DNA of 64,000 nt from Rhabdophis nuchalis (GCA_039707465.1 CM077658.1:13522074-13586073); one strand, 5' to 3'; counted from the first letter of the stretch, positions 32,435 to 43,804 are shown. Notes: generated by a model from the letters alone, not told the origin. Translations and numbers: made by a program.

Positions 32435-33110
32435 TCCTCCAAGCAGTATGTAGTATCCTTGCCCCTAAGGACATGAAGGTAGGCATAGTGGTTTTTTGTA
32501 TGCTAAAATCAGGGTTAATATTATACAGGCAACCTGAAGGTTATGTTTAGTTAAAACATCTGGATGCAGGAAAGTAAAAATATATATAAAGGGCAGAAAT
32601 GCTAGGACACTTGTCTACTGCTGGCACTGCATTTGTGCAGGGTGGACTGAAAATATTGTGTGTCCAAGGAACAGGTGGAGAAGGAATCTGCTGCTGAAGA
32701 CTCAGCAGGAACGCACAGGGCCTAAGGGAAGGATCTGCTGAGCAGACTGGCTGGTGAAAAAGACTTTGCAGCATTTGGAGGGCAGATCAGACATCAGCGA
32801 GGATAGCTTGACAAAAATGCTGTAATCCAAGAAGCTCCGGAAATAATTATTTCCCCCTCTTTCTATTCCTCTCCACGGACTAAAAAGAAGCTCAGAAGGG
32901 CAAGGGTGAGCTAGGGAAGGAGAGGGTGACACTGTTAAGAAGGACTCTTGGGGGGGATTGTCTGTATAAAACAATCTGCATGTAGACTGTTAATTAAACC
33001 CATTCTAGTTATTGGAAATATACACAATTTATTAACATAAAAGCACTGAAACAATAAACTTCACCGTTCTGCCCTTCAATCAAAACGAAAGAAAATAATA
33101 AACTGATTTT
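32435..33110. other. Unassigned sequence
   Basis: No gene or named repeat. Confidence 0.3.
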
Positions 33111-33116
33111 TTAATA

Positions 33117-33195
33117 CTGGTTTTTCCAAACTACTCAACATTTCCACTACCAATTCTCCAGAACTGGTCAGAACCTGCTGAAGACCACCTCTGGT
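33117..33195. mobile_element. hAT-like element fragment (15804/35396 family)
   Basis: 'ttccaaactactcaacattt', 'ccagaactggtcagaacctg' and 'gaccacctctgg' match the right-hand third of the 35396-35643 copy. Confidence 0.75.
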
Positions 33196-33280
33196 GTAGG
33201 ACCTCCTACTTGAGCAGGGGTTGGACTAGATGACCTACATGGTCCCTTCTAACTCTGTTAATCTGTTAAATCTGTTAAAT
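33196..33280 (+). mobile_element. CR1-type LINE 3' tip
   Basis: About 80 bp: 'ggacctcctacttgagcagg', 'ggttggactagatgacctac', then a tail of tandem 'atctgtta' units, a variant of the CR1 octamer tail. Confidence 0.85.
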
Positions 33281-33426
33281 TTCACTGAAGCCTCTTGGAA
33301 GACTTGGAAGAATGATGCTTCATCCTACACTGAGGTGGATCTTGAACCTCTCCTTCTAAATGTGATACCAAGGTCTCCTAAGTGAGCAAACCCATCACTA
33401 CCCCCACCATCAAACTGATCCTTTTT

Positions 33427-33604
33427 AACTGTCATTTGTCGGCCATTTTGTTTCAACTGTCATTTGTCGGCCTTTTTGTTTGCCTGGAGAGATTCCTGTT
33501 GTGGCGGTCACTGCTGTCTGTATTCCACCTGGTGCAGGTGTTGGCACGGCGCTCAAACCAATTTCATTGTAATTTTATTACAATATTATTACAATGACAA
33601 TAAA
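33427..33604 (+). mobile_element. LINE 3' end-like segment with a 28-bp tandem duplication
   Basis: A 28-bp unit starting 'aactgtcatttgtcggcc' is present twice (33427-33454, 33455-33482) with two differences. It is followed by 'ccaatttcattgtaatttta' and 'caatgacaataaagatga', a common 3' end of vertebrate L2/CR1-group LINEs. The tail runs into GAT and TTA repeats. Confidence 0.6.
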
Positions 33605-33633
33605 GATGATGATGATGATTATTATTATTATTA

Positions 33634-33699
<66 letters not shown>
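33605..33699. repeat. (GAT)n-(TTA)n microsatellite
   Basis: Five GAT units followed by about 27 TTA/ATT units with one slip at 33632. It is positioned exactly at a LINE 3' end. Confidence 0.95.
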
Positions 33700-33926
33700 C
33701 TCCTGCAGCCTATGACAGAAAACGAGCATATTCTAAGTATGTTCTGACTTGTCTGACACAAGAAACTATTTAAAAATATGGTACACAATGCAGATTTGCT
33801 TCAGGGCTTCTCTGAATTAGAAATGCTATCATCCATAGAGTAGGCCATTTATTTTAGAAAAGTGCCATGGTACCTATCAGGCTATGATGTTATTACCGGT
33901 GGTTGCCAATACCTATGGGAACAACA

Positions 33927-33947
33927 CTCTCTCTCTCTCTCTCTCTC
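33927..33947. repeat. (CT)n microsatellite
   Basis: About ten CT units. Confidence 0.85.
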
Positions 33948-33949
33948 CA

Positions 33950-34760
33950 TTGCTACGATCCTTTTTTAGAGGAAATACATTGCTATGGCAGAAGAGGACT
34001 TGCTTATGCAAGAACCATGAATGAAACCGTAATTCTATTTACCAGATATTACTTACCCTCCGAGAACAATTGACTGTGATCATTGAAAGGGCCCATAGGG
34101 ATTACTAGGAGACATTTCCTAGAACACTTTTATTGCATTTTCCTTAGGCATCTTTATTGAGCCAAGGAAAGTGACAATAAAACTGGATTATGTTTTTATT
34201 TTCTATTTCGGTGTAGAGTTATAAAGTTAAATATTAATAGTTCTTCCTCACAGGCCTTAAAATATCTAATTATCACTAAGCAACATTAATCATATTGGGA
34301 TAGGATTATCCGAACTGGCTTTCTTTTTATGGTTAACATTTAAAAGCAAAAAAACCAACGCACCTATAATCGTAGAACTGGTATGTTCTGCGATTCTTAG
34401 TTATGTGTACTCAGAATTCCAATGGTGTTCATCCCTAATTTTTGTTGTACGGCACATTTAGACAGCTCTTACGGCCCCCTTGACCCTACAGGATGCTTTG
34501 GGAGCCAATTAAAAGCATTTCTGTCACTCGGAAGTGAACTGCACCATTTTAATTTCCTCCATCCCCCCAATGTATTGTCACTCTGGGGCACTATGGGAGA
34601 TTTAAATAGGGACTTTTTTTCTCCCTACAAAATGGATATGCCACCCCTATCATAGACACAACACAGCCTTCCCAAATAAAACCATCCATTTGAGTCAACT
34701 TTGGCCTTGTTCTTCTTTATATATTTTTTTAAAGGAAACTTTGAGATTACTACCGTATAT
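33950..34760. other. Unassigned sequence
   Basis: AT-rich, no gene or named repeat recognised. Confidence 0.3.
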
Positions 34761-34770
34761 TCGCCTAAAT

Positions 34771-34905
34771 CAAGGATGTCCAAACTTGGAAACTTTAAGA
34801 CTTGTGGACTTCAACTCCCAGAATTCCCCAGCCAGCTATGCTGGCTGGGGAATTCTGGGAGTTGAAGTCCACAAGTCTTAAAGTTCCCAAGTTTGGACAT
34901 CCCTG
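34771..34905. mobile_element. hAT-like palindromic MITE, 135 bp
   Basis: Almost the whole element is one hairpin. The left arm from 'caaggatgtccaaactt' through 'gacttcaactcccagaattc' to 'cccagccagc' pairs with the right arm around a 3-nt 'tat' centre near 34838. Flanks are gcctaaat (34763-34770) and acctaaat (34906-34913), 7 of 8 identical. Folding of the transcript would give a long stem, a possible small-RNA precursor, but expression is unknown. Confidence 0.93.
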
Positions 34906-35024
34906 ACCTAAATGCAGAGAGGGGAAAATGCACTTAGTTCTCTACATTCCGGTTGGCCCCAAGAGAAGCATTACCAGTTGTCTTGAATGAGGGTACAGAT
35001 CCCAACAGGATCCAGATTCTAAAT

Positions 35025-35159
35025 CATGGCTGTCACACTCGCAGCCTGCAGGCCAGATGCATCACGCGCTGTCCACACCTACGCCCGGTTTAGCGAAGAG
35101 GGAAAATGTTGTGATATGTCACGTGACGACGATGCGACAATGCAAGTTTGACATCCCTG
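35025..35159. mobile_element. hAT-like nonautonomous transposon, 135 bp
   Basis: Ends 'catggctgtcacactcg' and 'gcaagtttgacatccctg' with perfect 8-bp flanks ttctaaat (35017-35024 and 35160-35167). The inside has 'cacgtgacgacg'-like CpG-containing sequence. It is only about 110 bp from the previous element and has a similar target. Confidence 0.88.
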
Positions 35160-35364
35160 TTCTAAATAGTGATAACCTTCAACTTCACACGGACCTGTAT
35201 TCTGCCCCATTAAACTATGGGCTACCAGGCACAACAGATATTAAAATAGTTAGCAGAACTACTTTTATCTCCTTCCCTTGTCCAAAAGACTTCTTTTGAA
35301 TCCTCTATATAAGATGTACAATAGGGCACCAATAGAAGAGAATGTTTGTAGCTCAGGGTTAAAC

Positions 35365-35900
35365 ATGGGCTCCTTGGTGCTCTCCGAGTTTAGTGCACTG
35401 GTGGGATTCAAAAAGTTTTACTACCAGTTCTGAGGGCGTGGCTTAGTGGGCGTGGCTTTGTGCACATGGCAGGGGAAGGATACTGTAAAATCCCCATTCC
35501 CTCCCGATCAGCTGGGAGTCAGGAGGCAGAGAATAAGTTGGGTGGGGCCAGTCAGAAGTGGCATTTACCGGTTCTCCAAACTACTCAAAATTTCTGCTAC
35601 CGGTTCTCCAGAACCTGTCAGAACCTCCTAAATGCCACCTCTGGTTTGGTGGTTTCCTTGCAGAAGTTTCATTACCCAACTAGGTAACCATTTAAGGGAC
35701 TACCAACTCAGACAAACAATCCAACAGTAAACAACCTAACCAAGAAGAAAACAATGCTCCAGCCAACACTGATAGGGCAAGGCACTTATATATAAACAGA
35801 TAGCAAGCCCCATTCCTTTCTGTAGCTCTAATCAAGTTGCCTATTTGGTTAATGTCCACAAGAAAACAAGTTTAGAGGGCACCAAGGACCCCACCTGTAC
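35365..35900 (-). mobile_element. Penelope-like 3'-end repeat, interrupted by a hAT element
   Basis: The segments 'ctccttggtgctctccgag' (35370-35388) and 'gtttccttgcagaagtttc', 'attacccaactaggtaac' (35651-35690) are contiguous in a second copy at 53157-53225 and are split here by 35396-35643. Downstream 'gagggcaccaaggacccc' near 35875 looks like a second, opposite copy of the same terminal block. The assignment to Penelope-like elements rests on the 'gaaac/gtttcattac' signature and is tentative. Confidence 0.5.
35396..35643. mobile_element. hAT-like nonautonomous transposon, 248 bp
   Basis: Starts 'cactggtgggattcaaaa' and ends 'aaatgccacctctg', the inverse of the 15804-16088 copy. Flanks gtttagtg (35388-35395) and gtttggtg (35644-35651) match at 7 of 8 bases. 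Shared internal blocks are 'aggggaaggatactgtaaaa', 'gatcagctggga' and 'ggttctccagaac'. Confidence 0.88.
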
Positions 35901-35904
35901 CTTA

Positions 35905-37045
35905 AGGGCTGTAGTGATCCCCTCAGTGACTTTGTCACTTCTTCCCTCTTTCTGGCCATTAATATTTTTCTTCCCAGAGTCCAACCTGTGTGATTTAGGT
36001 TCTCATCTGCCTTTCTCACATGCTAAGCTCACTCCAGACGACACCAGCTCATTTTAGCTGCAATAGACTTTAGTCTTTTCTATAATCAATTTCTTTTCCA
36101 AACAAAGCTTGCCTTTATTAGCTTTCATGCAAGCACCAACCTCAAGAATACTCTGACAAAAGCCGTACACCTAATTTAGTATTTCTCTCTCCATGCACTC
36201 TTTCACAATAAAAAAAAAAGCTACCTGCTATCCAATATAGAGCAGAATGACTGCCGACTGCTGCAGTTATGTTGAAATAAATCCATGCAGTTCACTTAGA
36301 TCTTCCACCTCAAGTGTACAACCTGAAAAGAAGTGGGAACAGGGCTAAGTGTGTGCTCTTGTACCTCTTCCTCTGAGGTCTGTCAACACCTAAAGAGACT
36401 GCCTGACTTCCTGAATTCTTGCAAATCATAATTTGCCTAATTAGCAAGTGTGTCATGGCAACATCCTCCACTTCACCTGAAGGTAGCATGTTAGTCAAAC
36501 AGATGCAAGGTAGTGACATGGAACAAAAGAGAAAAGCTAAGAGCAACACAGGAAGAGAGAGGAAGAGCTGTCATTACCAGCTCCAAAATCAGCCTGGCTG
36601 CTTAATGGAAGGACTTGCAGCTGACTACAGAGTAATCAGTAAATTATTTAAATTAAACACACATGCAGAAGGATCCTTCAGCCCTAGAGATAAATGAGCA
36701 TGAAAACATTTAATGCAATCTAATTTGCTACCTATAATGTATGCTGCACGACTGGAATCAATAATTTAAATCTAATTGCAATGTTATATTATGGGGAGGT
36801 GTTTCCCCACGTACAGAACACTAGGCTTGGATTTTCCAAGCAAATTGCTCATTAGAAACAAATGTGATGTGTCTGTGCATCTATATACCAGGGCATCAGA
36901 CAGCTCTTCCCTAGGTTGCTTCTAGGGAAGAACTCTGGAAGTTGTTACCGTGATCCTGTTTGTCTTAGAACTTTCTGGTATCTGTTATAGAAAAGTTTTA
37001 TCCCTCGCGTATGTGAAGGACATTTGAGATTTGCAAATCTACCTA
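35905..37045. other. Unassigned, partly TAAT-rich sequence
   Basis: No gene or named repeat. The 36640-36850 part is AT-rich with TAAT/ATTA words ('aataatttaaatctaattgc') and looks single-copy. It could be a conserved noncoding element, which only an alignment can show. Confidence 0.25.
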
Positions 37046-37049
37046 GTTG

Positions 37050-37505
37050 AGACAAAAAAGGTTTGCTAGACCAATTCTCGAATACAGCTCATCTGCCTGG
37101 AATCCACACTGTACATTGGACATTAATACAATTGAGCAGGTCCAGAGGTATTTCACAAGAAGAGTCCTCCACATAGAATCCCTATTCATGCCACTAGGCT
37201 TGAAATTTTGGGCTTGGGCAATCTGGAACTGCACCACCTGTGGTCTGATCTAAGCACAGTACACAAAATTGTCTGCTACAATGTCTTACCTGTCAATGAC
37301 TTCTTCAGCTTCAACCTCAATAATACACGGGCAAACAATCAATACAAACTCAAGGTAAACTGCTCCAAACTCAATTGCAGAAAATACAACTTCAGCAACA
37401 GAGTGGTCAACGCATGGAATGCTCTCCCTGACTCCATTGTTATAGCCTCAAACCTCACAGCTTCAACTTTAAATTGTCTGCTGTGGACCTCACCCCATTC
37501 CTAAG
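37050..37505 (+). mobile_element. CR1-superfamily LINE ORF2 C-terminal relic
   Basis: Across two frames it reads 'RPILEYSSSAWNPH', 'IEQVQRYFTRRVLHIES', 'GLGNLELHHLWSDL', 'VHKIVCYNVLPVNDFFSF', 'YNFSNRVVNAWNALPDSIV' and 'NLTASTLNCLLW'. This is the usual C-terminal order in CR1-group polymerases. One frameshift near 37210 and small gaps break it. It is a different subfamily from the copies at 12.3, 29.3 and 51.4 kb, since the sequences diverge strongly. Confidence 0.88.
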
Positions 37506-37509
37506 AGGT

Positions 37510-38105
37510 GCATAAAGGGGGCGCATCAGTATGCCTTCCACCCCTGTCCTACTGTCCCCATTTATTTGTATTTATTTATTTCATTCATTTCCATGTTTAT
37601 ATTTATACTTGTTATCAGAATTGTATTTGGTAGCCAGTGCTGGTTTATGGCCAAAGATTAGACACCCTATAATCAGGAGGAATCAGATGACCTAAGGGAT
37701 CAATATATTCACAACAGAAGGTGTAAAACATTTGATTATAGCCTGACTCTTTGCCATGAACAAAAAAAATGGCCTGCTCTTTTTAAAAGTCTGCTGTCAA
37801 AAAACCAGAGAAAAGTTAAACATTCTGTTTCATTTCTGCTACAGGGCAGAAATTTCCTTTTCCTTTAGCTCAGCTCCTTTCTTAATTTTACTTTCAAGGA
37901 CCTTATCTTTGCTCCATGAAATGACCACACTTGACTTCGTCTTTACCAAGGATCCCAGTGCAGATACTTTCCAAAACTATAAATATATTCAGCACGAATA
38001 TGGCTGAATTAAGTCTCCATCTATCATTTTTAATTACAATTTTATTACAGCAGTATACGAGCTGCCAAAATTGGCATATGCATATTCATTGTCTCTAGGT
38101 GCCAA
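37510..38105. other. Unassigned sequence; LINE 3' UTR possible at its start
   Basis: Directly after the CR1-type ORF, 'aagaggtgcataaagggggc' and the ATTTATTTGT-rich segment at 37560-37610 may be its 3' UTR. The rest is unassigned. Confidence 0.35.
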
Positions 38106-38109
38106 GGAT

Positions 38110-38765
38110 ATATTACATCTGTGCTGTAGGCCCTGTGTTGGCTGCCAGTTGGTTTCCAGGTGTCATTTAAAATACTGGTTTTAACATATAAGCTCCTATA
38201 TGGCTTGGCACTGAAATATTTCCACAATCTCTTTCCCCAACCAGACTTCATCATCTCATATATACAATCCAAGAAATCTTGCAGGTGGTCCTTGATTTCC
38301 ATGAGTTTGGGTGCCTGATACCATTGCCCCTGAATTTTGGGGACAGTCTTCCAATAGAAATTAAGGTAAAGGTTCCCCTCACACATATGCACTAGTCATT
38401 CCAGACTCTAGGGGGCAGTGCTCATCTCTGTTACAAAGCCAAAGAGTCAGCACTGTCCAAAGATGTCTCCGTGGTCATGTGGCCAGCATGACTAAACACC
38501 GAAGGCGCATGGAATGCTGTTGCCTTCCCTATTTTTCTACTTGCATTTTTACATGCTTTCAAACTGCTAGGTTGGCAGAAGCTGGGACAAGTAATGGGAG
38601 CTTAAACCGTTTCGCGGCGTTAGGGATTCGAACTGCCGACCTTTCAACTAACAAGCTCCGCATTTTAGCCACTGAGTCACCGCATCCCTCAATAGAAATT
38701 AGACTTGTCCAAATGTTGGTTGCGTTCTGGAAGCTGGTTGAATGAGAGATTTTTGAAGAACTTTT
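38110..38765 (+). mobile_element. Old L2/CR1-type LINE ORF relic, split by a Sauria SINE
   Basis: In one frame 'LCWLPVGFQVSFKILVLTYK' is followed by 'LLYGLALKYFHNLF', the same block as 'LHWLPVAFRV' in the younger copies. Later stops show it is old. The relic is cut at 38363 by a SINE and resumes at 38702. The opposite-strand frame at 38045-38392 is a shadow. Confidence 0.65.
38364..38689 (-). mobile_element. Full-length Sauria SINE with 12-bp target duplication
   Basis: Inverted tail 'aggtaaaggttcccctcaca' at the left and tRNA-like head 'tagccactgagtcaccgcat' at the right. The 12-bp caatagaaatta occurs at 38352-38363 and 38690-38701. Host sequence is a LINE relic, so the SINE is younger than that relic. 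Confidence 0.96.
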
Positions 38766-38769
38766 TTTT

Positions 38770-39075
38770 TTAAGTTTAATGGGATGATACTATCCCATTG
38801 TTAGATTGTGATGTGTCATTCTGATTATTTCAGAATGGATACAGCTTTTAGTTACTTTATGTTTGCCATAGATGTTGCATATAGCTGAGGGTATTTTGAT
38901 TACGCTGTTATAAAAATTCAATAGATGAATAAGTTTCTGCTTCAATTATTGTGACATTTTCCTTTCTATACCCACTCTGCCTGAAACATTAGAGGCCATT
39001 ATCTGAAGTGTGAGAAGTTCAAAGATAAAGAACTTGAAAAATCTGGAAAACACTTAGAATCCATTAGGATTGAGA
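38770..39075. other. Unassigned sequence
   Basis: No gene or named repeat. Confidence 0.3.
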
Positions 39076-39077
39076 TA

Positions 39078-39241
39078 CGAGGGAGGGAGGGAGGGAGGGA
39101 GGGAGGGAGGGAGGGGGGGGGAGGGAGGGAGGGAAGGAAGGAAGGAAGGAAGGAAGGAAAGGAAGGAAGGAAGGAAGGAAGGAAGGAAGGAAGGAAGGAA
39201 GGAAGGAAGGAAGGAAGGAAGGAAGGAAGGAAGGAAGGAAG
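39078..39241. repeat. (GGGA)n-(GGAA)n polypurine tract
   Basis: About ten GGGA units followed by about 26 GGAA units with one extra A at 39160. Strong strand asymmetry could favour triplex structure. All frames across it are artefacts. Confidence 0.97.
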
Positions 39242-39244
39242 GTT

Positions 39245-41825
39245 GGTTGACTCTCTGGAGACTAGATAGTGAACTACCAGCTGATCTGTGACCTTAAATG
39301 ATTGGTGTAATTTCCAGGCTGCATCAATTATTATCAATTAACCCCTGTATTTTAATGCAAATATCTGCCCCATTTAGTCCTTGTTTTAGATATGTGTCCT
39401 GTTTAATTGATGAGGGAGGAGTAATGTAGCTAATTATTAGAAAGTATTTGGAAGAAGAGCTATAATTTTGAGCATGGCCACCTACCAAGTTGAATGTTCT
39501 TTTTATTACCAAAGTCATTTTCTTTTTATTTTCTCTACAAAGGGACAGTGAGGCTGGAGCTGGATTTTTTTTTCCTTTCCTTCAGGGATTGAGTTTTCTG
39601 GCGATCTCTTTAGAAATCAAAAGAAAATTGCTGCAACAGATCTCTTTTTCTGCTCAAGCACAGTTTTGAATTCCCAACACAATTGGTCACCTTGCAGTTA
39701 GATTAACAGCTTTCATGAGAGAAGAAAGCAAGATAGATAGAGTGTGCCAAGCCAAGGCGTGCAAGAAAGACACACCATTGTGTAGTGTTCTTCTTTCAAA
39801 TACTGGCAAGAGCAAAGGATCCAAGGCTGAGGCTAGACCAGTTCAGTTACCAAGGCAACAAGGGGCATCACTGATGGAGAATTGGCTGGCTCACCTACTC
39901 TGAATCCACACCAGCAGTGGCCAAGGCTCATGAAAAAAGGGACCTGCCCAAGGACAGATTCCATTAGGGGTGGTGACATGCCTTGAAGCTGTAATTCCTC
40001 ACCCGGTAGAAAGTATTCTATGCATCACTTCCTTCGGCAGATAAAGTTCCAGAAAGAATTCTTGCTTTATTATTATTTTTTATTTACTCAATTTACTTAA
40101 ATTTACATTGATCAGCTCCAGTAGACTCTTGTGCATTGATTGGATTTGTAAGTCTGACTAATCATCAATTATCCCCTTGCAACTCGAGGCGTTCAGAACA
40201 TGTTATAAAATCGTAAGAAAGCAATAAAAGAACTAAAACAAAAAAATAAAAATAAAATGGCCATGGTATACTGGAGACTCAACACAGAGCAAGAACAAAT
40301 TGCATGTTAAGTTTTTTTTTTATGTCAGTTATGAAAACATTTTGATGTAGTTCTGATTTGACTGTACTGAATCCTATGTTGAATTAGAGTGAATGATGAA
40401 GTTTATAATATTAATTACAGTACATATCTATAAATACATGTTAATGTTATCAATGAGTAGAAATACTTGTCAATTCAATGTTGCAAAACTTTGAAAAAAT
40501 GCAATAGCTTTGTTCCATAGGAAACCTGAGTTCAATTTGAATCTGCTCCTCTGAAACACAGAGGCAATAAGTGTTACAGTCTTTTTCTGGCAAGACTGGT
40601 GGAATATGGAGAATGCTGCTCTTTGATCTTCAAGACCTTCTAATTCCCATGTTATCTTTCAGACCCTCTTTGCTGTTCAATGAAGACGTGGTTCTAATGG
40701 GCACCATTTAAGCCTCCCTGAAACTAATGGACCTCAAAGACACCCAGAATAGGAACTCATGGGAAAAGGTTCAGATCATTTCTCAAAGTCATATCCCTGC
40801 ATCAGCCTGAGTAATAATAAGGAATGGAATGGAATTCTTTATGGGTCAAGTGTGATCAGACACACAAGGAATTTGGTGCATTTTGAAAAGTTGGTAGCTA
40901 CAACTCAGTTTTCTGACGTTCTGAAGAACCACAAGAGATATCACTGAAAGGGTTACAGCTAAAAATCAGAGGGCGTAAGTCCAATTTCCATCTTAAGTTC
41001 ATCCAAAAATCAGAACTATTGCTTGAAATCACATTACAAATATTTAATCATTTTGATTGAATGTCAGGGATGTGATCCCAGGCTGCTTGGAAAGACCTGT
41101 TCTATCCATGATGAAGGTGGGGATTGTGATAATATTTTACCCCATCTTTCCATTCTGAAGGCGAACAGAAGGATGTTCAAAGAAATCAATAAATGCTATC
41201 TTCTATAAAGGTAGTTTGATGAAAGCAATCAACAAATTGACATAAATTGTGGTTTTCATATCAGAACTGCAGCAAAGGACTTAGTAGGACTTTAGAGGCA
41301 GGATAGGATAAACTGTATTTCTTCAACAATAATGCCTAAACGGATGCAACATCCATGCATAAAACTTCAAAATGCCATCTTTTAAGAATAAGCATTAAGA
41401 GACCAACTTACCCTTACATTTTCAAATACTTTTCATTGAAAAATTACACCATCAATATTGAAGTAGAACTGCATTTTCACTTAAGCGGTTATTCTGGAAA
41501 TGAACATCAGGTGCATTAAAATGCAAACCAAGTTAATTACTTCTTTATCCTTATCTTTGTCAAAGGCTACAAAGGTCTTCCGTCCTTTTTTTTCCCCCAA
41601 CACAACTGCTGGTCCAAATGAAAGCATTACAATTTTGAACTTGTATTTTAAATAGCTTCAGGAGCCTAGTACATTAAGGGATATTTGGGATTAATCATCC
41701 TCCTTGACCTTTTCATTTTCCATTTTCTGGACAGGCTGTTGTGATTATTAATTACGCAGAGAAAGTTATTTATCAGCTCAGCAGTCGACACTTCTGTTCA
41801 TAGTTTGGCCATGTTCACTAACTTT
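39245..41825. other. 2.6-kb stretch, mostly unassigned
   Basis: No gene recognised. At 40820-40890 a short inverted fragment ('ggaattctttatgggtcaag', 'gacacacaaggaatttggtg') belongs to the repeat at 42744-43091. The rest is AT-rich with no repeat I can name. Confidence 0.35.
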
Positions 41826-41829
41826 AATA

Positions 41830-42180
41830 GTCCCTGGCATTCCAAACAACAGTTAAATTTTGCTTCCTCCATACCATCCATCATGTCGTTGAGCAATTGG
41901 ATTGAATTTGGAATCCTGAGAACTCACAAAATTTTAGAACATGGAATAATAGAGGGAGAAGACCTGGCTCACATCTTATTTGATTGTTGCTTGTATAAAG
42001 GGGTGAAAGAAAGGTACCTTGGTCCATATACCTTAGTCCATATACCAAACGAATGACCCATTGGGATCCCCGTATCAAAACAACTTACTTTAAGGACTCC
42101 ATAGAATGTCTACAAAAGATAAAATATGTGAATGGGTTTCTCACTGCGAGACTGATCTCCAAAAATGCAAGAAACTAAAG
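41830..42180 (+). mobile_element. Possible LINE C-terminal fragment
   Basis: Plus-strand translation gives 'GEDLAHILFDCCLYKGVKE', resembling the Cys/His-containing 'xxHLLFxCxxY' C-terminal motif of several non-LTR polymerases, amid frameshifts. It may belong to the family at 5160 and 9440. Weak call. Confidence 0.35.
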
Positions 42181-42311
42181 TTTGGTTTCAAAATCCATGG
42201 TGTTCTGGTCTAGATGGACAGAGAGATATCCAACCCATAGAAGAGTTAATTTTTTAAAAACAAATTCTTTGTCTGCACAAAGTTTGGAGACACAAAACAT
42301 TGTCAGAAACT

Positions 42312-42313
<2 letters not shown>

Positions 42314-42349
<36 letters not shown>
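42314..42349. repeat. (CA)n microsatellite
   Basis: About 17 CA units. Confidence 0.95.
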
Positions 42350-42351
<2 letters not shown>

Positions 42352-42676
42352 TTTTCTGCAAGTGGCCCTTCTCATAGCCACACTTTCAGACTTGAGATTG
42401 ATTCTATCTACCCAATATAGTCATCTCTTAAACAAGAGGTGTTTATATCAGAAAATATCAGAAAATAACTTCTACTTAAGCAAACAATTTCTGTGATGCT
42501 GAAATCTTATTCCCAATCATGCCATACTTCTGACACATCTGAAGGTTATCAAGTTTGGAAAAGCTGGATTCTAAAATAAGTATGATTTCTTCTAATGTTA
42601 TCATCATTTTGAATTTAAAGGTAGGGAAAAGCAAAACAATGCAACAGATAAAGCATGAATCCTGATCTTCCACCAC

Positions 42677-42743
42677 CAACACACTATTGCTATACTTCCT
42701 ACTCTACTGGTTTGAACTGCAATCCACGGTATAAAGAAAACTA
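42677..42743. repeat. 67-bp direct repeat, left copy
   Basis: Starts 'caacacactattg' and ends 'taaagaaaacta'. It is 61/67 identical to 43092-43158, colinear without indels; all six differences are transitions. The copies flank an inserted repeat exactly. Confidence 0.93.
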
Positions 42744-43091
42744 GAATAGAATAGAGTAGAATTCTTTATTGGCCAAGTGTGAATGGACACACAAGAAATT
42801 TGTCTTTGGTGCTCTCAGTGTACATCAGAAAAATAGAATAAAATACATTCATCAAGAAGTATAAGATACAACACTTCAATAAATAGCCATAGGTTACTAA
42901 TAAGCAATCAAATTATACTAGGAAACAAATAAAACAATATAAACTGTAAAGATACAAGCAACATGGTTATAGTCACAAGTGGAAAGAGATAGGTACTAGG
43001 AAGGAAGAGAACAACAACAGTAACACAATCTTAGTATATAATTTGAAGTGTTGTGGGAACTACTGTAGTTATTTAGTAGAGTGATGGCATT
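42744..43091 (-). mobile_element. CR1/LINE-like 3'-end repeat with AATAG tail
   Basis: On the plus strand it begins with 'gaatagaatagagtagaatt', the inverted pentamer tail. It continues 'ctttattggccaagtgtgaa', 'ggacacacaagaaatttgtc', 'ggtgctctcagtgtacatca', 'gtcacaagtggaaagagata' and ends 'agtagagtgatggcatt'. A fragment lies at 40820-40890. No coding frame. The LINE assignment rests on the tail and is an inference. Confidence 0.65.
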
Positions 43092-43158
43092 CAACACACT
43101 ATTGTTATACTTCCTATTCTACTGGTTTGAACTACGATCCATGGTATAAAGGAAACTA
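43092..43158. repeat. 67-bp direct repeat, right copy
   Basis: Partner of 42677-42743. Starts 'caacacactattg' and ends 'taaaggaaacta'. Confidence 0.93.
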
Positions 43159-43159
43159 C

Positions 43160-43690
43160 ATAGTGGGAACAAAAATATCAATGAACTAGGGACAAAAATA
43201 AGCTCTTGGGCAATTCAAGAGATGTTCCTACTCACTCTTCGTAGAAAGGCATAAAGAGATGTTTTTCAGTGCTTTTCACCCACTGTGCTTTGTTCTCCCC
43301 CACATGTTCTGTGTTTTTTTTCTGTCCTTAGAAAAGGTACACATATGCACCAGCAAGCTATCTTGATGTTGTTATGGAAACCATATGTCTTCCTAGCCAT
43401 ATGTTTGTTCTTAAATTTGTTCAAAACGCTACCTGTCAAGGTTGGATTCATCTGCTGTTTCGAGCAAACCATCTAAAATTAAACTCTCCTTATGATGGGT
43501 CAAGATGACAATAGAACTGAGTCCTGGGTTGCAACATTCAAAAAGTGCAAAAACACCCCACACACACACACCCTTAGCTGAAATGTCATAGAAAAGGTAC
43601 AGTTTCATTGAAACTAGCAAAGGTCAAATTCCTCAGGTGTTGATTCAGCTGAGGCAGAAGTATTTGTTCCCTTTTGTAAATGGTTCACAA
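43160..43690. other. Unassigned sequence
   Basis: No gene. A short CA run lies at 43556-43571. Confidence 0.3.
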
Positions 43691-43691
43691 G

Positions 43692-43800
43692 TAGCTCAGT
43701 GGTAGGACGCATGTTTTCTACACAAATGCTTCCAGATTGTATCTCTTTCTTAATATAGGACAGGCTACTTTCCATTGTGGCTTACAGGAGAGTGTGATCC
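43692..43800 (+). mobile_element. tRNA-derived SINE copy ('gtagctcagtggtagg' head)
   Basis: 'aagtagctcagtggtaggac' fits an A box and 'gcttccagattgtatctctt' a decayed B box. The 3' part has 'tccattgtggcttacaggag'. Related to 11375. Not a functional tRNA gene because the B box is broken. Confidence 0.5.
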
Positions 43801-43804
43801 AACG

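Noticed and set aside
39070..39337. Gly/Arg/Glu and Ser/Pro/Leu frames
   Set aside because: They are read from the GGGA/GGAA tract.
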